From: Aedes albopictus
Taxonomy: Eukaryota > Arthropoda > Insecta > Diptera > Culicidae
Assembly: GCF_035046485.1 (NCBI RefSeq)
Contig: NC_085137.1
Location: 254,904,733-254,968,732, forward strand
Direction: 5' to 3'
DNA: 64,000 nucleotides
Shown here: positions 32,820-44,390 of the stretch, one piece after another
Numbering within the stretch: the first letter of the stretch is position 1
Layout: each line of letters starts with the position of its first letter
Program-made: the position numbers and the translations under genes
The notes under the pieces: generated by a model
What the model was told of the DNA's origin: nothing
The model's input: only the letters and a program-made list of their open reading frames with translations
Database searches by the model: none

Positions 32820-35663
32820 CAACCATACCGTCGAGCTCCGTTCGCTGTAGAAGATAAGGTTGCAGCGAAGCTTCAATACCTCCTCGACCGAGACATAATC
32901 GAGCGTGTCCATCAGCCTTCAGCTTGGGTATCACCAATTGTTCCTGTTTTGAAGGACAATGGGGAGATTCGCCTTTGCGTAGACATGCGGCGCGCGAACC
33001 AAGCGGTTATTCGAGAGACGCATCCGTTAGCGATAGTTGAAGAACTTTTCGGTAGCATTCATGGAGCAGTACGGTTCTCAAAACTGGACATTCGTGAGGC
33101 GTATCACCAGGTAGAGATTTCTGAGCGTTCAAGGGAGATAACAACTTTCATAGCTAAGCAAGGACTGTACAGGTAAAGCATATCTGAAGACCGACGCAAA
33201 AGAGAAAATTAAAATGTATTCTTCAGTTTTGTTCTTTTTTTACGATAATCGTGTTCAATTTCATAAGAGGAGATTTTCTTTCTGTTTAGATACAAAAGGC
33301 TAATGTTTGGCATCAGTTGCGCGCCGGAATTATTCCAAAAGGTGATGGAGTCCATCGTGGCGGGTTTGGATGGTGTGGTCGTTTATTTGGACGATGTAAT
33401 GGTTACAGGGCGTACTCAAAAGGAGCATGATGAAAGGCTACATGCTCTTTTGGCTCGTCTAAAGGAATACGGAATTTTGCTGAACGAAGAAAAATGTTTG
33501 TATAATGTTCCTAAAATAGAGTTTGTTGGCCACGAGTTGTCCAATACCGGTATTCGCCCAACAGAGAACAGGATCGAAGCCATCAAAGCATTCAGAGCTC
33601 CGAGGAATTTGTCGGAGCTACGTAGTTTCCTGGGGCTAATCACATATGTGGGTCGATTTATACCTTCTCTGGCCGACAAGACAGAACCATTGCGACAACT
33701 ATTACGTACGGGTGAAAAATTTGCTTGGAAATCGCAACATTCCGATGCGTTTGAAGGGATCAAGAAAGCGGTAACCGAAACGGATTTTCTCGGTTATTAT
33801 GATCCTAAGGATCTCTGCATTGTGATGACCGATGCAAGTCCCACAGGTCTGGGAGCTGTTTTGCTGCAGCAAAGCTCCGACGGGCACAGACGAATAATAT
33901 CATTTGCCAGCAAAGCCCTTACTGACGTCGAGCAAAAATATTTCCAAACAGAAAAAGAGGCCCTCTCATTGGTTTGGGCGGTCGACAAGTTTCAGCTATA
34001 TCTGCTGGGCAAAAGATTCCAACTGGTGACCGACTGCAAACCTCTTCTTTTTCTGTTCAAAGAAAGATCCAAACCCTGCGCTAGAATCGAACGTTGGGTT
34101 CTGCGCTTGCAGGCTTACAACTTCAAAGTAGTTTACCAGCCTGGATCGAACAATTTGGCTGATTCACTGTCCAGATTGTCAATAATGGACCCAGTCCCTT
34201 TCAGTAGTTCAGATGAAGGCTGCATATTACAACTAGCGGTAGCAGGAATTCCAAACGCCATATCAGTGAAAGAGGTCGAAGAAGAAACTATGAAAGACAA
34301 GGGACTACAAAATGTCCTAGAATGTTTGGAAACCGGGATATGGGACGAGATTGCTAAGGACTTCAAACCTTTCAGATCGGAACTATGTAGAGTTGGAAAC
34401 CTTCTTCTGAGAGGCGACAGACTGGTCATTCCCACACAGCTAAAGCCAATAATTCTTGACATTGCCCATGAGTCGCATCCAGGAATAGTGGTTATGAAGA
34501 GAAGGTTGCGGCAAAAAGTTTGGTGGCCCCAAATGGATAGGGAAGTCGAATCGTACGTGAAGAAGTGTAAAAATTGTACTCTTGTATCAGCACCGAGTCC
34601 CCCTGAGCCGATGATCCGAACAAAACTGCCAGATAAAGCATGGATGGACCTTGCAATTGACTTCGTAGGACCTTTACCATCTGACCACAATTTGCTTGTG
34701 ATTGTAGACTATTTCAGTCGTTTCACTGAAGTGGTCATTATGCGACAAATTACGGCATGCATGACTGTTAAGGCACTGCGCGAAATATTTTGCCGTTTTG
34801 GTATGCCGGATTCAATAAAAACCGACAATGGACCCCAGTTTATCAGCACCGAACTTCAAGACTTTTGTAAACAATTTGGCATTGAGCACAGAAAAACGAC
34901 TCCCTACTGGCCTCAAGCCAATGGAGAGGTAGAGAGAATCAACCGTTCCATTGGAAAAAGATTGAAGATCAGCCAAGAAACGCCTGGATCCGATTGGCAG
35001 TGGGATCTGAGATCATTCATTCTCATGCATAACTCAACACCACATTCCACAACCGGCGTAGCACCCTCTCTCCTGATATTTGGGAGGAAGATCAAGGATA
35101 AGCTTCCAGGATTGCTGATGAAAGACACCAAAATCCTCGAGGAGATTCAAGATCGGGACTGTTTGCAGAAAATGAAAGGAGCCATATACGCAGATAATCG
35201 ACGATTCGCTAAACCAAATGATCTACAAGAAGGTGATGTGGTGGTAACAAAGCGTATGCAGAAAGAAAACAAATTGTCTACGCCATTTGACCCTGAAGAA
35301 TACATTGTCGTTTCTCGTAGCGGTTCAGATGTGACATTGAAGTCAAAAGAAAGCGGGAGGGTTATTCATCGAAATGTGTCTCACCTTAAAAAGATTTTTT
35401 CAGATGGAAACGTCACTTGTGAAACCCCGGAAGCGATCATGAACCCCACGGACCAATACGACCATTCGAAGCAGACGTCATCAAGCACAGATGACACCAC
35501 GTCCGGCGACCGCGATTCAAGCCGATCAAGAACTGCTGAAGTAAACCGAGACCGTATTCCACACAACTTTCCAACACCAAGAGATGAATCGAATGCCCGT
35601 CCAAAACGAGAAGTAAAACATCCGGTTTATTTGAAAGATTACAAAGTTAATAGCCTTGATTAG
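32820..35663 (+). CDS. Gypsy polymerase: RT, RNase H, integrase, with an intron
   Basis: RT begins in the gag frame after the TAA (SAWVSPIVPVLKDNG, RFSKLDIREAYHQ). The frame is cut at 33173 and resumes at 33290; the 117-bp piece starts gtaaag and ends ctgtttag. Joining 33172 to 33290 gives GLYRYKRLMFGI without a break. Next come the catalytic VVYLDDVMV (about 33378), RNase H (VMTDASPTGLGA, about 33824), the integrase zinc finger (HESHPG with CKNC, about 34468-34575) and core acids in AIDFVGPL, KTDNGPQF and NGEVERIN. A variable C-terminus ends at 35663. From 33303 on, the frame has no stop. Apart from the TAA this copy looks complete. Confidence 0.93.
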
Positions 35664-35681
35664 ATTTAAGAAAAAGAGGAA

Positions 35682-35890
35682 TGTAGTGTCAATCTACTTG
35701 GTTTTCCTAAATGTGTATTAACCTTGAGCATATCATACCTTAACTATGTATACACCTTAGCAATATCGAGAAGCATACCTTTTGTTGTAACATACCTTGT
35801 TGACAGAATAAAGCAGTTCATTTCTATCCACGATCAGAGACGGACGCGTGTGCGGTTAAGTGCAATATTCCGAACGGCCGAAACACTACA
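35682..35890 (+). repeat. Gypsy 3' LTR
   Basis: 209 bp starting TGTAGTGTC and ending ACACTACA, directly after the purine tract. It contains gaataaagc near 35807, a likely polyadenylation signal. Only its last 54 bases are matched at the 5' side of the element. Confidence 0.85.
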
Positions 35891-37529
35891 CTCAGCTGCT
35901 CACATTTTATTGAAGATGTGTACGCAGAGCTGTTTATCAGTGTATCTATGCCATCTCTGATCAGGACTATTTGCAGATTCATCTAGAAATCCTGCAAAAC
36001 TTCTTCCATGAGTTCTTGCATATTTTTTTTTCAGTGATTCTAGCAGGAATTCTAGAGATTCTTGAAGAAATTTATGCAGAAAATCTTTCAGCAATTCCAA
36101 CAGCATTCCTCCGTATATTTATCCAGTTTCCTCTATCATTTCATCCAAGGATACCTGTAGGAGTTTTCCCACGGATTAGACATTTATTCCTGGGAATTTC
36201 TACACTCATTGGAAATTTGTTATGAGGATTCCTTCAGGATTTATTAAAAAAAAAACAAACAATCTCTAGATACTCTATTGAAGGAATTCTCCAAAATCTG
36301 TTCAAGTTTCTCTATAAATTCTCTTGGAGTCCCACCAAACGTTTTCCAAGAAATTTCTCAGATGTTCCTCCAGGATTTTGTTCAGAAATTCCTTCTAAAA
36401 TGGCATGAGCTTCTATGGAATTCCTTTAAAAAATAACTCCAGAGATTCCTACAGAATTAAGATTGGGGATTTTTTCAAAAAAGAGACGAACCAGCCAAGG
36501 GCTGAAAGTCTCTCTAATAAAGACAAATCAATCAAATCAATTTTTTCAAAAACTCCATCAGTGATTCTTTTTGATTGCTTCAAAAATACCTCCAGAGACT
36601 CTTTCAGCGCTTTAATGATTTATTTAGGAATGTCAGCAAAAGATTTATTCTAAATTTTTACCATAATATTTTTTTCATAAAATTTCCCTTAAAAATTCAG
36701 GGAAATTTCTGCAAGAATTCGTACAGAAGCTTCGGTCAGAAATAACTCCTGGGATTCTTCCAAAAAGTCCTTCAGAGTTTTTTCAGCAGTTCTTCCATAA
36801 ATTACACTTAAAACTACAGGAGGAGTTATGAAATTTCCAAAGAAATCCCCTGAGCGTTTTCCTAAGGCATTCCTGATTCTTGAAAAAAACAAATCTGGAA
36901 GGGTTTCTGGAGTAAAAACCCGGCAGCAATTTCCGGAGCTATTTCTGGAGAAATTCCTAGAATGAGCCTTGGAGGAATACCTGAAGAAATTCCTGAGATA
37001 CTCCAAAAATACTTGCAAGAGAAACTTTTAGAGTACGTTTGGAAATAATTCAAAGAAAAACTGCCGAAAAAAAAAACTTGAGAATTTTTCTAAAGGAATA
37101 GTTTCTTAGGAAATCCCTGGAGAGGTTTCCAACAGACACCCTAGAGGAGTAATCCTGGATTTCCTGGAGATACATCAGGAAGAATTTCTTGTACAATTTC
37201 CCAAGATATGAGAGGAAGTCCTGCTGAAATGTTTGAAAACCAAAGTCCTGGAGGAATTCTTCAAAGAATCACTGAGGAAGTTTCTAAAGAAAAAAAAAAT
37301 TGAAGGAATTTCTAAAAGAATACCTGGAAGAACTGACAAATAAATCACCGTATATGAATTAGTAATGGTGAGCAAAACAGGAGCATGAAGTTTACTAATG
37401 GCACGCATTACCTAGCTTTTACAAGCCGCAGAAATCACTAATTTATTCTTAAACTTACAAATGATGATGAATATCCTGTACATGACTGTTGAAACCAGAA
37501 ATTTGTTCAAACATTAACAATTCATGTAA
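35891..37529. repeat. Degenerate TTCCTCCAG/GGAATTTCT-type repeat field
   Basis: From about 35960 to 37340 the sequence is built from variants of short words such as ttcctccag, aattcct, gagattc and gaaattcct in both orientations, without a fixed period. Open frames here (for example 36405-36653) are low-complexity by-products. 37341-37529 has nothing recognisable. Confidence 0.65.
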
Positions 37530-37944
37530 TGCCTGGTTTACATGGTTCAACTGAAACGAGCATTTCACTTGCCAACTCCTCAAATATATTCATTCGAAAC
37601 GAATGATGTGTTTAGACTCAGCAAACAACTCGAACGGGCACTTGCATGCTCTTGAATGCATTTCAGTTGAAGCAAGTGTTTACATTGATCAATTCGCGCG
37701 GTGGGTAAGCAAACTGAATTGAATTCATCTCATTTGACAGATAACTTGAATTCAACTCACATGACGGGGCAAGAGAGATGATTTCGTTTGACTTGAACGG
37801 AAAAGTTCAACATGTTCAACTTTCATTCAAGTCAAATCAGTTGCTCAAGTGAGATGAACGGTGGTGTTTACACTTTCAATTCGCATTCAATTGGACATTT
37901 TCAAGTGACTGGAATCAAGTCACTTGCACCGTCTAAACCAGGCA
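37530..37944. mobile_element. 415-bp MITE with TGCCTGGTTTA termini, TAA duplication
   Basis: tgcctggtttacatgg at left pairs with ccgtctaaaccaggca at right; TAA flanks it (37527-37529, 37945-37947). A 3-bp TWA duplication is typical of PIF/Harbinger. The interior is full of cttgaa/ttcaag-like words. It ends 55 bases before the start codon of the GR gene at 38000. Confidence 0.88.
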
Positions 37945-37999
37945 TAAGGGTATTAGCTGGAGTACGATACAAGAAACCAATCATTATTATCATTTTCAA

Positions 38000-39388
38000 A
38001 TGAACCGTTTGCAAAGTCTTTTCTTCCCATTTCTACGCGTATTCACTTGGCTAGGTCATGATTACAGCTTTTGCAATGGCCACTCATCGCTCAGATTTTG
38101 GCTCAAACTGTTCCTGTCGATCATAGTTTCGTCATGGATTTTGAGCTCAAGAATCCCTCGTCTGTTGAATCTGTTCGGGCCTTGGAACGATTTTGCAAAG
38201 TTTTCGGCTTATAACATAGTCTATTTGGTGGCTTTGATTGAATCGTGGATCAGTCGTACTAAATTCCCGAAAATATGGGAACAAATTGAAAACTTGTACG
38301 ATCAGATGTCTCGATTAACTGAGGAAATGCTATTGCGTGCGATTTTCAAACGTTTCAGAAGAACATACTTGGTATTGACGGTTTCTGTTGTGTTTCTCGG
38401 TATTCTTTCGATCATTGTACACGTGTTTGTAATAACAAATGTTATTGAAGATCACTATTATAAATGTGTTTATAACTTTGAGTTAGCCTTAGTAAAACTT
38501 TTGATTGAACTCCGCCATTTCCAAGTGATTTTGTACGTACATTTGGAGACGATTTTCCTGGTGGAAGTTGGAAGTCAAATTAAAATTTGTTCAAGACAGA
38601 ATCTTCTCGGAAGCATACATCGTTTGCATTGTATTACGAAAATTCACTCGAAATTGTCATTTTTAAACGATGAAATTCATTTGTCTTTCAACAAGTCGCT
38701 AGTTATGTTCGTTTCAGTATGGCATTTTGAAATGTTGGCCAATTCATACTGGTTTGTGGATTCTATTACACTCTATGGAACGGCTATGTACATATGTAAG
38801 CATACTGGGCATTTTGATTATTTCATTTATAGAATATTTTCATATTTTAAGCTCAAATATTTGCACTACTGTTTAATTCTGCAAGTCTAGTTCTGATGCA
38901 CAGTTTCTGTGAAGAGCTGAGAAAGGTTAATCAGCTTGTTAGAGCCAAAGTTGAAGCTTTAAGACTGCACTCCCACCTTAAAGCAGGATACCCTTTTCAG
39001 CTGGTAAGAATGGTGAAGTTTTAATTTTTAATTTGGATTTCTTTTTATAACAGACAATTACAGCAAATCGTTATATCTTTGTAGATAAAGTGTTGCATAA
39101 ATCAACTTATGACGCGAAAAATAGAAGTTTCTGCAATGGGATGCTTTGAAGTTTGCTACTATCCAATTGTTTCGGTAAGTATTTGAACATATACTGTTGA
39201 TTCTTCACAGCATCTTTCTCTTCTTCCATATTTTCGATATGGAGATGTGATGAATCGATTGCATAAAAAAATATTGATAAGTACTAAGCATATAAAATTT
39301 TCAGATTGTCGTTTCAGTCTGTACGTATTTAACATTTTTCATCGAAATTGAAAATCGTTCCTCGAAATATCGAGCCTCTGGTCAATGA
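38000..39388 (+). CDS. Gustatory receptor, 4 exons, 373 aa
   Basis: Exons 38000-38795, 38852-39003, 39085-39174 and 39305-39388 join in phases 1, 0, 0 with GT-AG introns of 56, 81 and 130 bases. The product is a seven-helix-type membrane protein; hydrophobic segments are visible near residues 30-50, 65-85, 120-145 and 160-180. The last exon has TYLTFFIEIE, a variant of the GR signature TYhhhhhQF. Insect GRs are ligand-gated cation channels on taste neurons, with the N-terminus inside the cell. The long first exon aligns well with the GR at 52661-53917 (shared FGP-ND, RHFQVILYVHL, ANSYWFV), so these two are close relatives. AATAAA is near 39459. The ligand cannot be read from the sequence. Confidence 0.9.
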
Positions 39389-39486
39389 GATTTTCTAGCA
39401 AATATTTCGGTATGAAATCTTACAGTTTCGTTGCAACATTGGCTATGATTACAAGTGAAATAAACTTTTTGGTGTTATGCAAATTA

Positions 39487-39692
39487 CTTACTTACTTTCA
39501 GTCCAGAGCATCCACGGTGGTGCAGAGGGCCGAATTGAAAGATCTCCTTCTGTCGACTTGCTTAGTTTCCTTGTCGGGGCTGCGCCGCCATGAGCTCCTG
39601 GATCTGCCTCTGCTGCGATGTCATGCTGGGTTCCAATCTAATGCTTCCTTGCTGATTTCGTTTCCGCCCCTATGACCGACACACCTCCCGCC
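39487..39692 (-). pseudogene. 3' end of a non-LTR retrotransposon (C-terminus and TAAG tail)
   Basis: Minus-strand reading gives GGNEISKEALDWNPA, a stop, then HRSRGRSRSSWRRS and FNSALCTTVDALD. This is the usual C-terminus of a widespread endonuclease-RT family. It ends in (taag)n. It continues the ORF that stops at 43543; the segment between them is inserted. Confidence 0.8.
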
Positions 39693-40288
39693 ACGCATAC
39701 CAGGAACCTAACTATTATCGAACTTGCATGAACCTAAAATCTTTTTCCATAGGGTTTCAGCTTATGGTCTAACCTTTCAGAAAAGCTTTAGTTCTAAATA
39801 TTCTATCGGTGAATATTGAAATAAATCAAGTTTGAAGATTTTCTATCAAATGAGGTATATTCAGAGCATAATTTTGTTGATCCTTCCGAACGGCAAACAA
39901 CAAGGCATCGTGTGTGACCTGTAACATACCCGATGGTCTCTTCTTAGTTTTATAAACATTATATTCATTTGTCGTTTCTCCGGTATCTGTGTTATATGAT
40001 CAGCCCAAGGGGGTCTGCCGTGGTTAATTAGTTTATTTTTTTTATTTTGTGGGCTTCGTGGTCTTGCGGTTAGTGGTGGTTTACGTTATGGTGTATATGT
40101 AGTAAATCATGGAGAAAGACTCTGAATAAACTTTTCGTAAACAAAAAATTCCTAACTAGCTTCTGTGTGTTGTCTGTTATATGATGGTAATCAGTCTGGT
40201 CAGCGTCTGGCAGAAGACGGTGTGAAATGCAAAAAAAAAGAGTTTAGGTTCATGCAAGTTTTATAATACTTAGGTTCCTGGTATGCGT
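39693..40288. mobile_element. 596-bp inverted-repeat element, left copy
   Basis: Ends acgcataccaggaacctaa and ttaggttcctggtatgcgt are inverted over about 45 bases. The body lacks a gene. It recurs in opposite direction at 43008-43543. Confidence 0.82.
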
Positions 40289-40577
40289 TTCTTTACGTTT
40301 CGGCAATGTTTCTTGTCATCTTCAGAGGAAAAATCTTTGTTCGTTCTGTGTCTGTTGAACTAACCAAATGATTTGTTGAAAGAGTTTGTTGACTGCTTAG
40401 CCGAAAAATTCAACATTCAGTGCATCCAAAGAGTCGAACACTCAAACTAACAGTTATACGATACGTTTATCAAAGCCTCCTCCAGGATCCCAATGTTATG
40501 TACTTGGCGCTGTTAGCACCACAGCATGTTGAAACCCCATCTTAGGAATGCATATTGTGTGTAACACCTTGATTCTA
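40289..40577. other. Spacer with a Penelope/hammerhead-like motif
   Basis: On the minus strand, about 40296-40330 reads ctgaagatgacaag...gccgaaacgt, which has the spacing of the hammerhead core seen in Penelope-like elements. No other feature. Confidence 0.35.
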
Positions 40578-40983
40578 CACTGAAATAAATTTTGTTGTCG
40601 TTTCCACCGAATCCATGGTAGAATTAAGAACTGTACCAACAATTTTCAACCGAATGCAAAATTCTGTTAATTGTACTGAAACATTGTCAATATTACCATG
40701 CGTGTATTACTGTTGACTAAAAACATTCTTGGTTCTACTATTTGGGCATTGTAATTTCGACCATGTAGACTTGAATGTTGCGCGTCTTAGATAAACATGA
40801 TCAAAAATACAATGTCAAAATAGTAATATCAAGAATGTTTTTAATCAATGGTACTTCACGCATGGTAATATTGACAATGTTTCAGAACAATTAACAGAAT
40901 TTTGCATTCGGTTGAAAATTGTTGGTACAGTTCTTAATTTTACCATGGATTCGGTGGAAACAACAACAAAATTTATTTCAGTG
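40578..40983. mobile_element. 406-bp palindromic MITE with TA duplication
   Basis: CACTGAAATAAATTTTGTTG and its inverse at the right end; the arms are about 180 bases and end-to-end complementary apart from the centre near 40770. TA on both sides (40576-40577, 40984-40985). Tc1/mariner-like. Non-coding. Confidence 0.9.
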
Positions 40984-41203
40984 TATTTCGCATCATGATC
41001 ATATATTACACAATCATTGTAGTGAGCTAACCCACCCTAGGCAGCACACGCTAGTCCAAGGACTTCCTCCGCCAAAAATGTGTAGATGGAGCACTTTCGC
41101 TCGGCGTCCTTCACTAGTACGAGTACGTCTGATGCAGCCCGCGCCAACTCTCAGATACATGAGCTTAGCATATCGCCTGCAAGACCACCAAGTACCCAGT
41201 ACC

Positions 41204-42690
41204 AAAAAAAACTAGCCGAATTTTCCTCCCAAAACCCGTCAAGTTCAATTTTTTGTAACTTTGGCAATTATCAATATTTTTTACTGAAAATTGCACCACT
41301 TCATCATCAGTTTAGGGACCGTTCATAAACCACGTAGACTTTTTGGGGGGGGGGGGGGGGAGGTGGGTGGGTCTGGCTAAAGCCTACGCTCCATACAAAT
41401 TTCAAAATTTTTGTATGGACAAAAGTCTACGGGGGCGGGATGGTGGTGAGTGGGTCTGAGATTGCCAAATTTTGGTTTACGTGGTTTATGAACAGCCCCT
41501 TATATTGACAATCTATGGTCAAAATTTCAAATTAATAGAAATTTCATATTTTGAATTATGATAAAATGTGAAAAAATACTATTGAAGAAATCCGTATTTT
41601 AGTGAAAAAATAAAGTAGCTTTATGAAAATTTCTTTACAGCGTCAGAAAATATAGGATCCAATTTTCATCCAGTGTACCTTAAAGTAATCAAGTTGGCGG
41701 GCATCACTTGATAACGCATTGTAATATATAGTAACGCGTGTAACATCACTTGTTTGCTTAAGTCTTGTATGCACCTGGTAAGAAAAGCACTCCAGAAAAA
41801 ATCCCTCTAATTACCAAAGGAATTTTGACATCTGATTAGTATGGGAAGAAATGTCACTTTTCCTTGAGGAATAATTGAACGGAATATTTTTCCGCAAGGA
41901 AAAGTGACAGCTCCATTTGATTTGCCCGGCAGGCGTTACGAGCGTTACACAATTTTCATTTCTTTCCAGCTGCGGACCGCTCAAGAAATTTTAACAGCGA
42001 AATCATTTCTTGACCGTTCCTTGGCCTATCTTTTTCCACAGTACTTATCAGGTGCGTACTACCCTTTTAGTTAGTTTTTACTGTAGTCAACATTTGAAAT
42101 TCATACACAAAAATTGTCTATTCATTGACAAAGAAAACATTTTTGATTTGCTGATTTAGATCGAGCCCTGAAGAAGGTCCCAACAAGGGCCGAAACGTTG
42201 GCGAAGATTTAAAAGAATCAACGCCAGGTTTCTTTGACTGTATTGCCGGAAAATGTCTACGAACAACAACACCAGTCGTGCCACCAACATTACATTGACA
42301 TATGTTTGTAACGGATTACGCGTAACACACTATGTGCTACGAGTGGGATGTCATATTATAAATAACTAATATACGGAAATATTAATATTAATTGTTTGTT
42401 GAAAACTAATAACTAATGGAACGAATTGACGTCGGCTTTTTTGCAGCACCGGTGCTTCATTATGGTCAATAAGGAGTGAAAACTGTGGGCATCCAAATAA
42501 AAACTTCAACTTTGACGATGGTTGTGGCCCAAATCACTGGATAACAATTATTCAAATTTTGACCACATCATTCCCTATATATTCTGCCGTTGTAGTGTAA
42601 TTTTCATAAAGCAACTTCAATTTTTAACTAAAATACGGGTTTTTGTAAATAATATATTGAAAAATCACTTTTTGAATAATCGATTGCTCC
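41204..42690. mobile_element. Foldback element, degraded copy 2
   Basis: 41204-41311 and 41503-41680 match the left arm of the element at 16842-18328; about 42300-42670 matches its right arm (gcaccggtgcttcattatggtc, ggttgtggcccaaatcac). The termini are eroded. The centre (about 41700-42300) is replaced by other DNA, including ctgaagaaggtcccaacaag near 42170. A MITE sits at 41315-41499. Confidence 0.8.
41315..41499. mobile_element. 185-bp MITE, GGGACCGTTCATAAACC termini, TTA duplication
   Basis: Ends gggaccgttcataaaccacg and cgtggtttatgaacagcccc are inverted; TTA on both sides (41312-41314, 41500-41502) fits PIF/Harbinger. Contains a run of about 18 G (41344-41361). Partial relatives occur near 26256 and 54600-54670. 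Confidence 0.88.
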
Positions 42691-43007
42691 TCATCAATTT
42701 CATCCAAGTAAGAGGACGATGAGGACGTCACAAGTTGACGTCCAAAATTGAAGTTTACACAGCTAAATAGCGTGCCTCGTCTTCTGACCTTGTGCCTCAC
42801 CACACACACATTGCTGCCCTCGTTTATGCTTCTTAGTTGTTTTCCACCCGATTATTAGCAGGAAGATGGCATAATTTAAGCGAAACACGTAAATAAAGTC
42901 TGATGGAAAAAGCTGCGATATTGTGGTATGAGTAAAGAAGATGGCTGGTGTGGAAATCGAACCGGCGAATGTTCGTTTATGTTACTTAAAATATTAAACA
43001 AATATGG
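42691..43007. other. Spacer, no gene seen
   Basis: gtggaaatcgaaccggcga near 42951 resembles an inverted tRNA T-arm and may be a SINE remnant. Nothing else recognised. Confidence 0.3.
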
Positions 43008-43543
43008 CAATTCACACCGGCTTCTGCCAGACGCTGAACAGATTGAATATTTTTATCATCATATAATATACAACACACAGAAGCTAGTTAGGAATTTTTC
43101 GTTTCACGAAAAGTTTTTTTCCGAGTCTCACGCTGTGACTTACTCTTTATACACCCAAACGTTTACCACCACTAACCACAAGACCACGAAGCCCACAAAA
43201 TAAACTAATTAACCACGGCAGACCCCCTTGGGCTGATCATATAGCACAGATACCGGAGAAACGACAAATGAATATAATGTTTATAAAACTAAGAAGAGAC
43301 CATCGGGTATGTTACAGGTCACACACGATGCCTTGTTGTTTGCAGTTCGGAATGATCAATAAAATTATGCTCTGAATATACCTCATTTGATAGAAAATCT
43401 TCAAACTTGATTTATTTCAATTTTCACCGATAGAATATTTTGAACTAAAGCTTTTCTGAAAGGTTAGACCAAAAGCTGAAACCCTATGGAAAAAGATTTT
43501 AGGTTCATGCAAGTTCGATAATAGTTAGGTTCCTGGTATGCGT
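43008..43543. mobile_element. Inverted-repeat element, right copy (truncated, opposite direction)
   Basis: Reverse complement of 39693-40230, starting at the outer terminus acgcataccaggaacc (43543). It lacks the second terminus. Confidence 0.82.
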
Positions 43544-44335
43544 GCTCCCATTTCGCTCCGAATTTCTGTCGCTGTCGGCTTTGACGACATCGACGATGAA
43601 GCTCCACGTTGGACATCCAGCTGTGAGGCCACCAGGTACGAATTATATACCGCAGGCATTCATTGATGAAGGTCTGCAACCGTTGAGTGTTCTCCACTGA
43701 TACACATCAAGTTTCACTGGCGTACAGCAGCACAGATTTCACGTTCAAGTTGAAAATTCGGATTATAGTGCGCCGACTTATCTGATTGTTTTTCCAAACA
43801 TTTCTTAAACTCGCAAAAGCAGCTATCCTTCTTGATCCGTGCACCTTTATCGATCTTGGTGCCGCCATCGGCCGCCATTTGGCTACCGAGATATTGGAAC
43901 CTTGCAGCATTCTCCACGGCTTGCCCAGCTACCATAGAGCTGGAAGGGTTCACCGTGTTTACATCCAACGAGTTGACGTTGATGGTGAGACCTGCCGCCG
44001 AGGAGCGATTGACAAGATCATCGAGCTTTCTCTGCATATCAGAGCGCCGTTGAGCTAGGGGAACAACGTCATCAGCCAATTCGAAGTCAATTAGGTGCTC
44101 CATTGTAACGGGCTGCCATAGTAATCCACAATTTGGTGAACGATCAATCGCACCTACCAGGATCTGGTCGTTTACAATGAGGAACAGTTGCGGGGTTAGC
44201 ATACATCCTTGCCTCTTTGGGATCGGACAAGACGCCGTTGTGCAATACTCTGCACGAAAATACCTTGTACTGTGCTTCAATGAGGCCGATGGTTTTCTCA
44301 GGGACACCCTTGTGCCTGAGGGCTTCCCACGTGTT
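43544..44335 (-). pseudogene. Non-LTR reverse transcriptase, 5'-truncated, C-terminal half
   Basis: Minus strand: KRQGCMLTPQLFLIV near 44210, catalytic ELADDVV near 44085 (the usual F/Y is E), YLGSQMAADGGT near 43870, and CLRYIIRTWWPHSW near 43625. Several frame changes. The homology begins near 44335 (KGVPEKTIGLIE). Its missing C-terminus is at 39487-39692. It belongs to a widespread animal endonuclease-RT family whose clade I cannot fix. Confidence 0.85.
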
Positions 44336-44390
44336 TGTTTATTTATTCCTTCGGAAATTCCTCCCAGATTTTTTTCAAGAATTATTCCAG

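Larger units (their letters stand above)
28907..35890 (+). mobile_element. Ty3/gypsy (Mag-like) LTR retrotransposon
   Basis: 3' LTR at 35682-35890 (209 bp, TGTAGTG...CACTACA), preceded by a purine tract (aagaaaaagagga). Its last 54 bases recur exactly at 28907-28960, marking the end of the 5' LTR; ttggcagacgagg follows as the probable primer-binding site. Gag, protease, RT, RNase H and integrase are in gypsy order. The leader before gag is unusually long (2.35 kb). Opposite in direction to tweek. No envelope gene. Confidence 0.88.
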
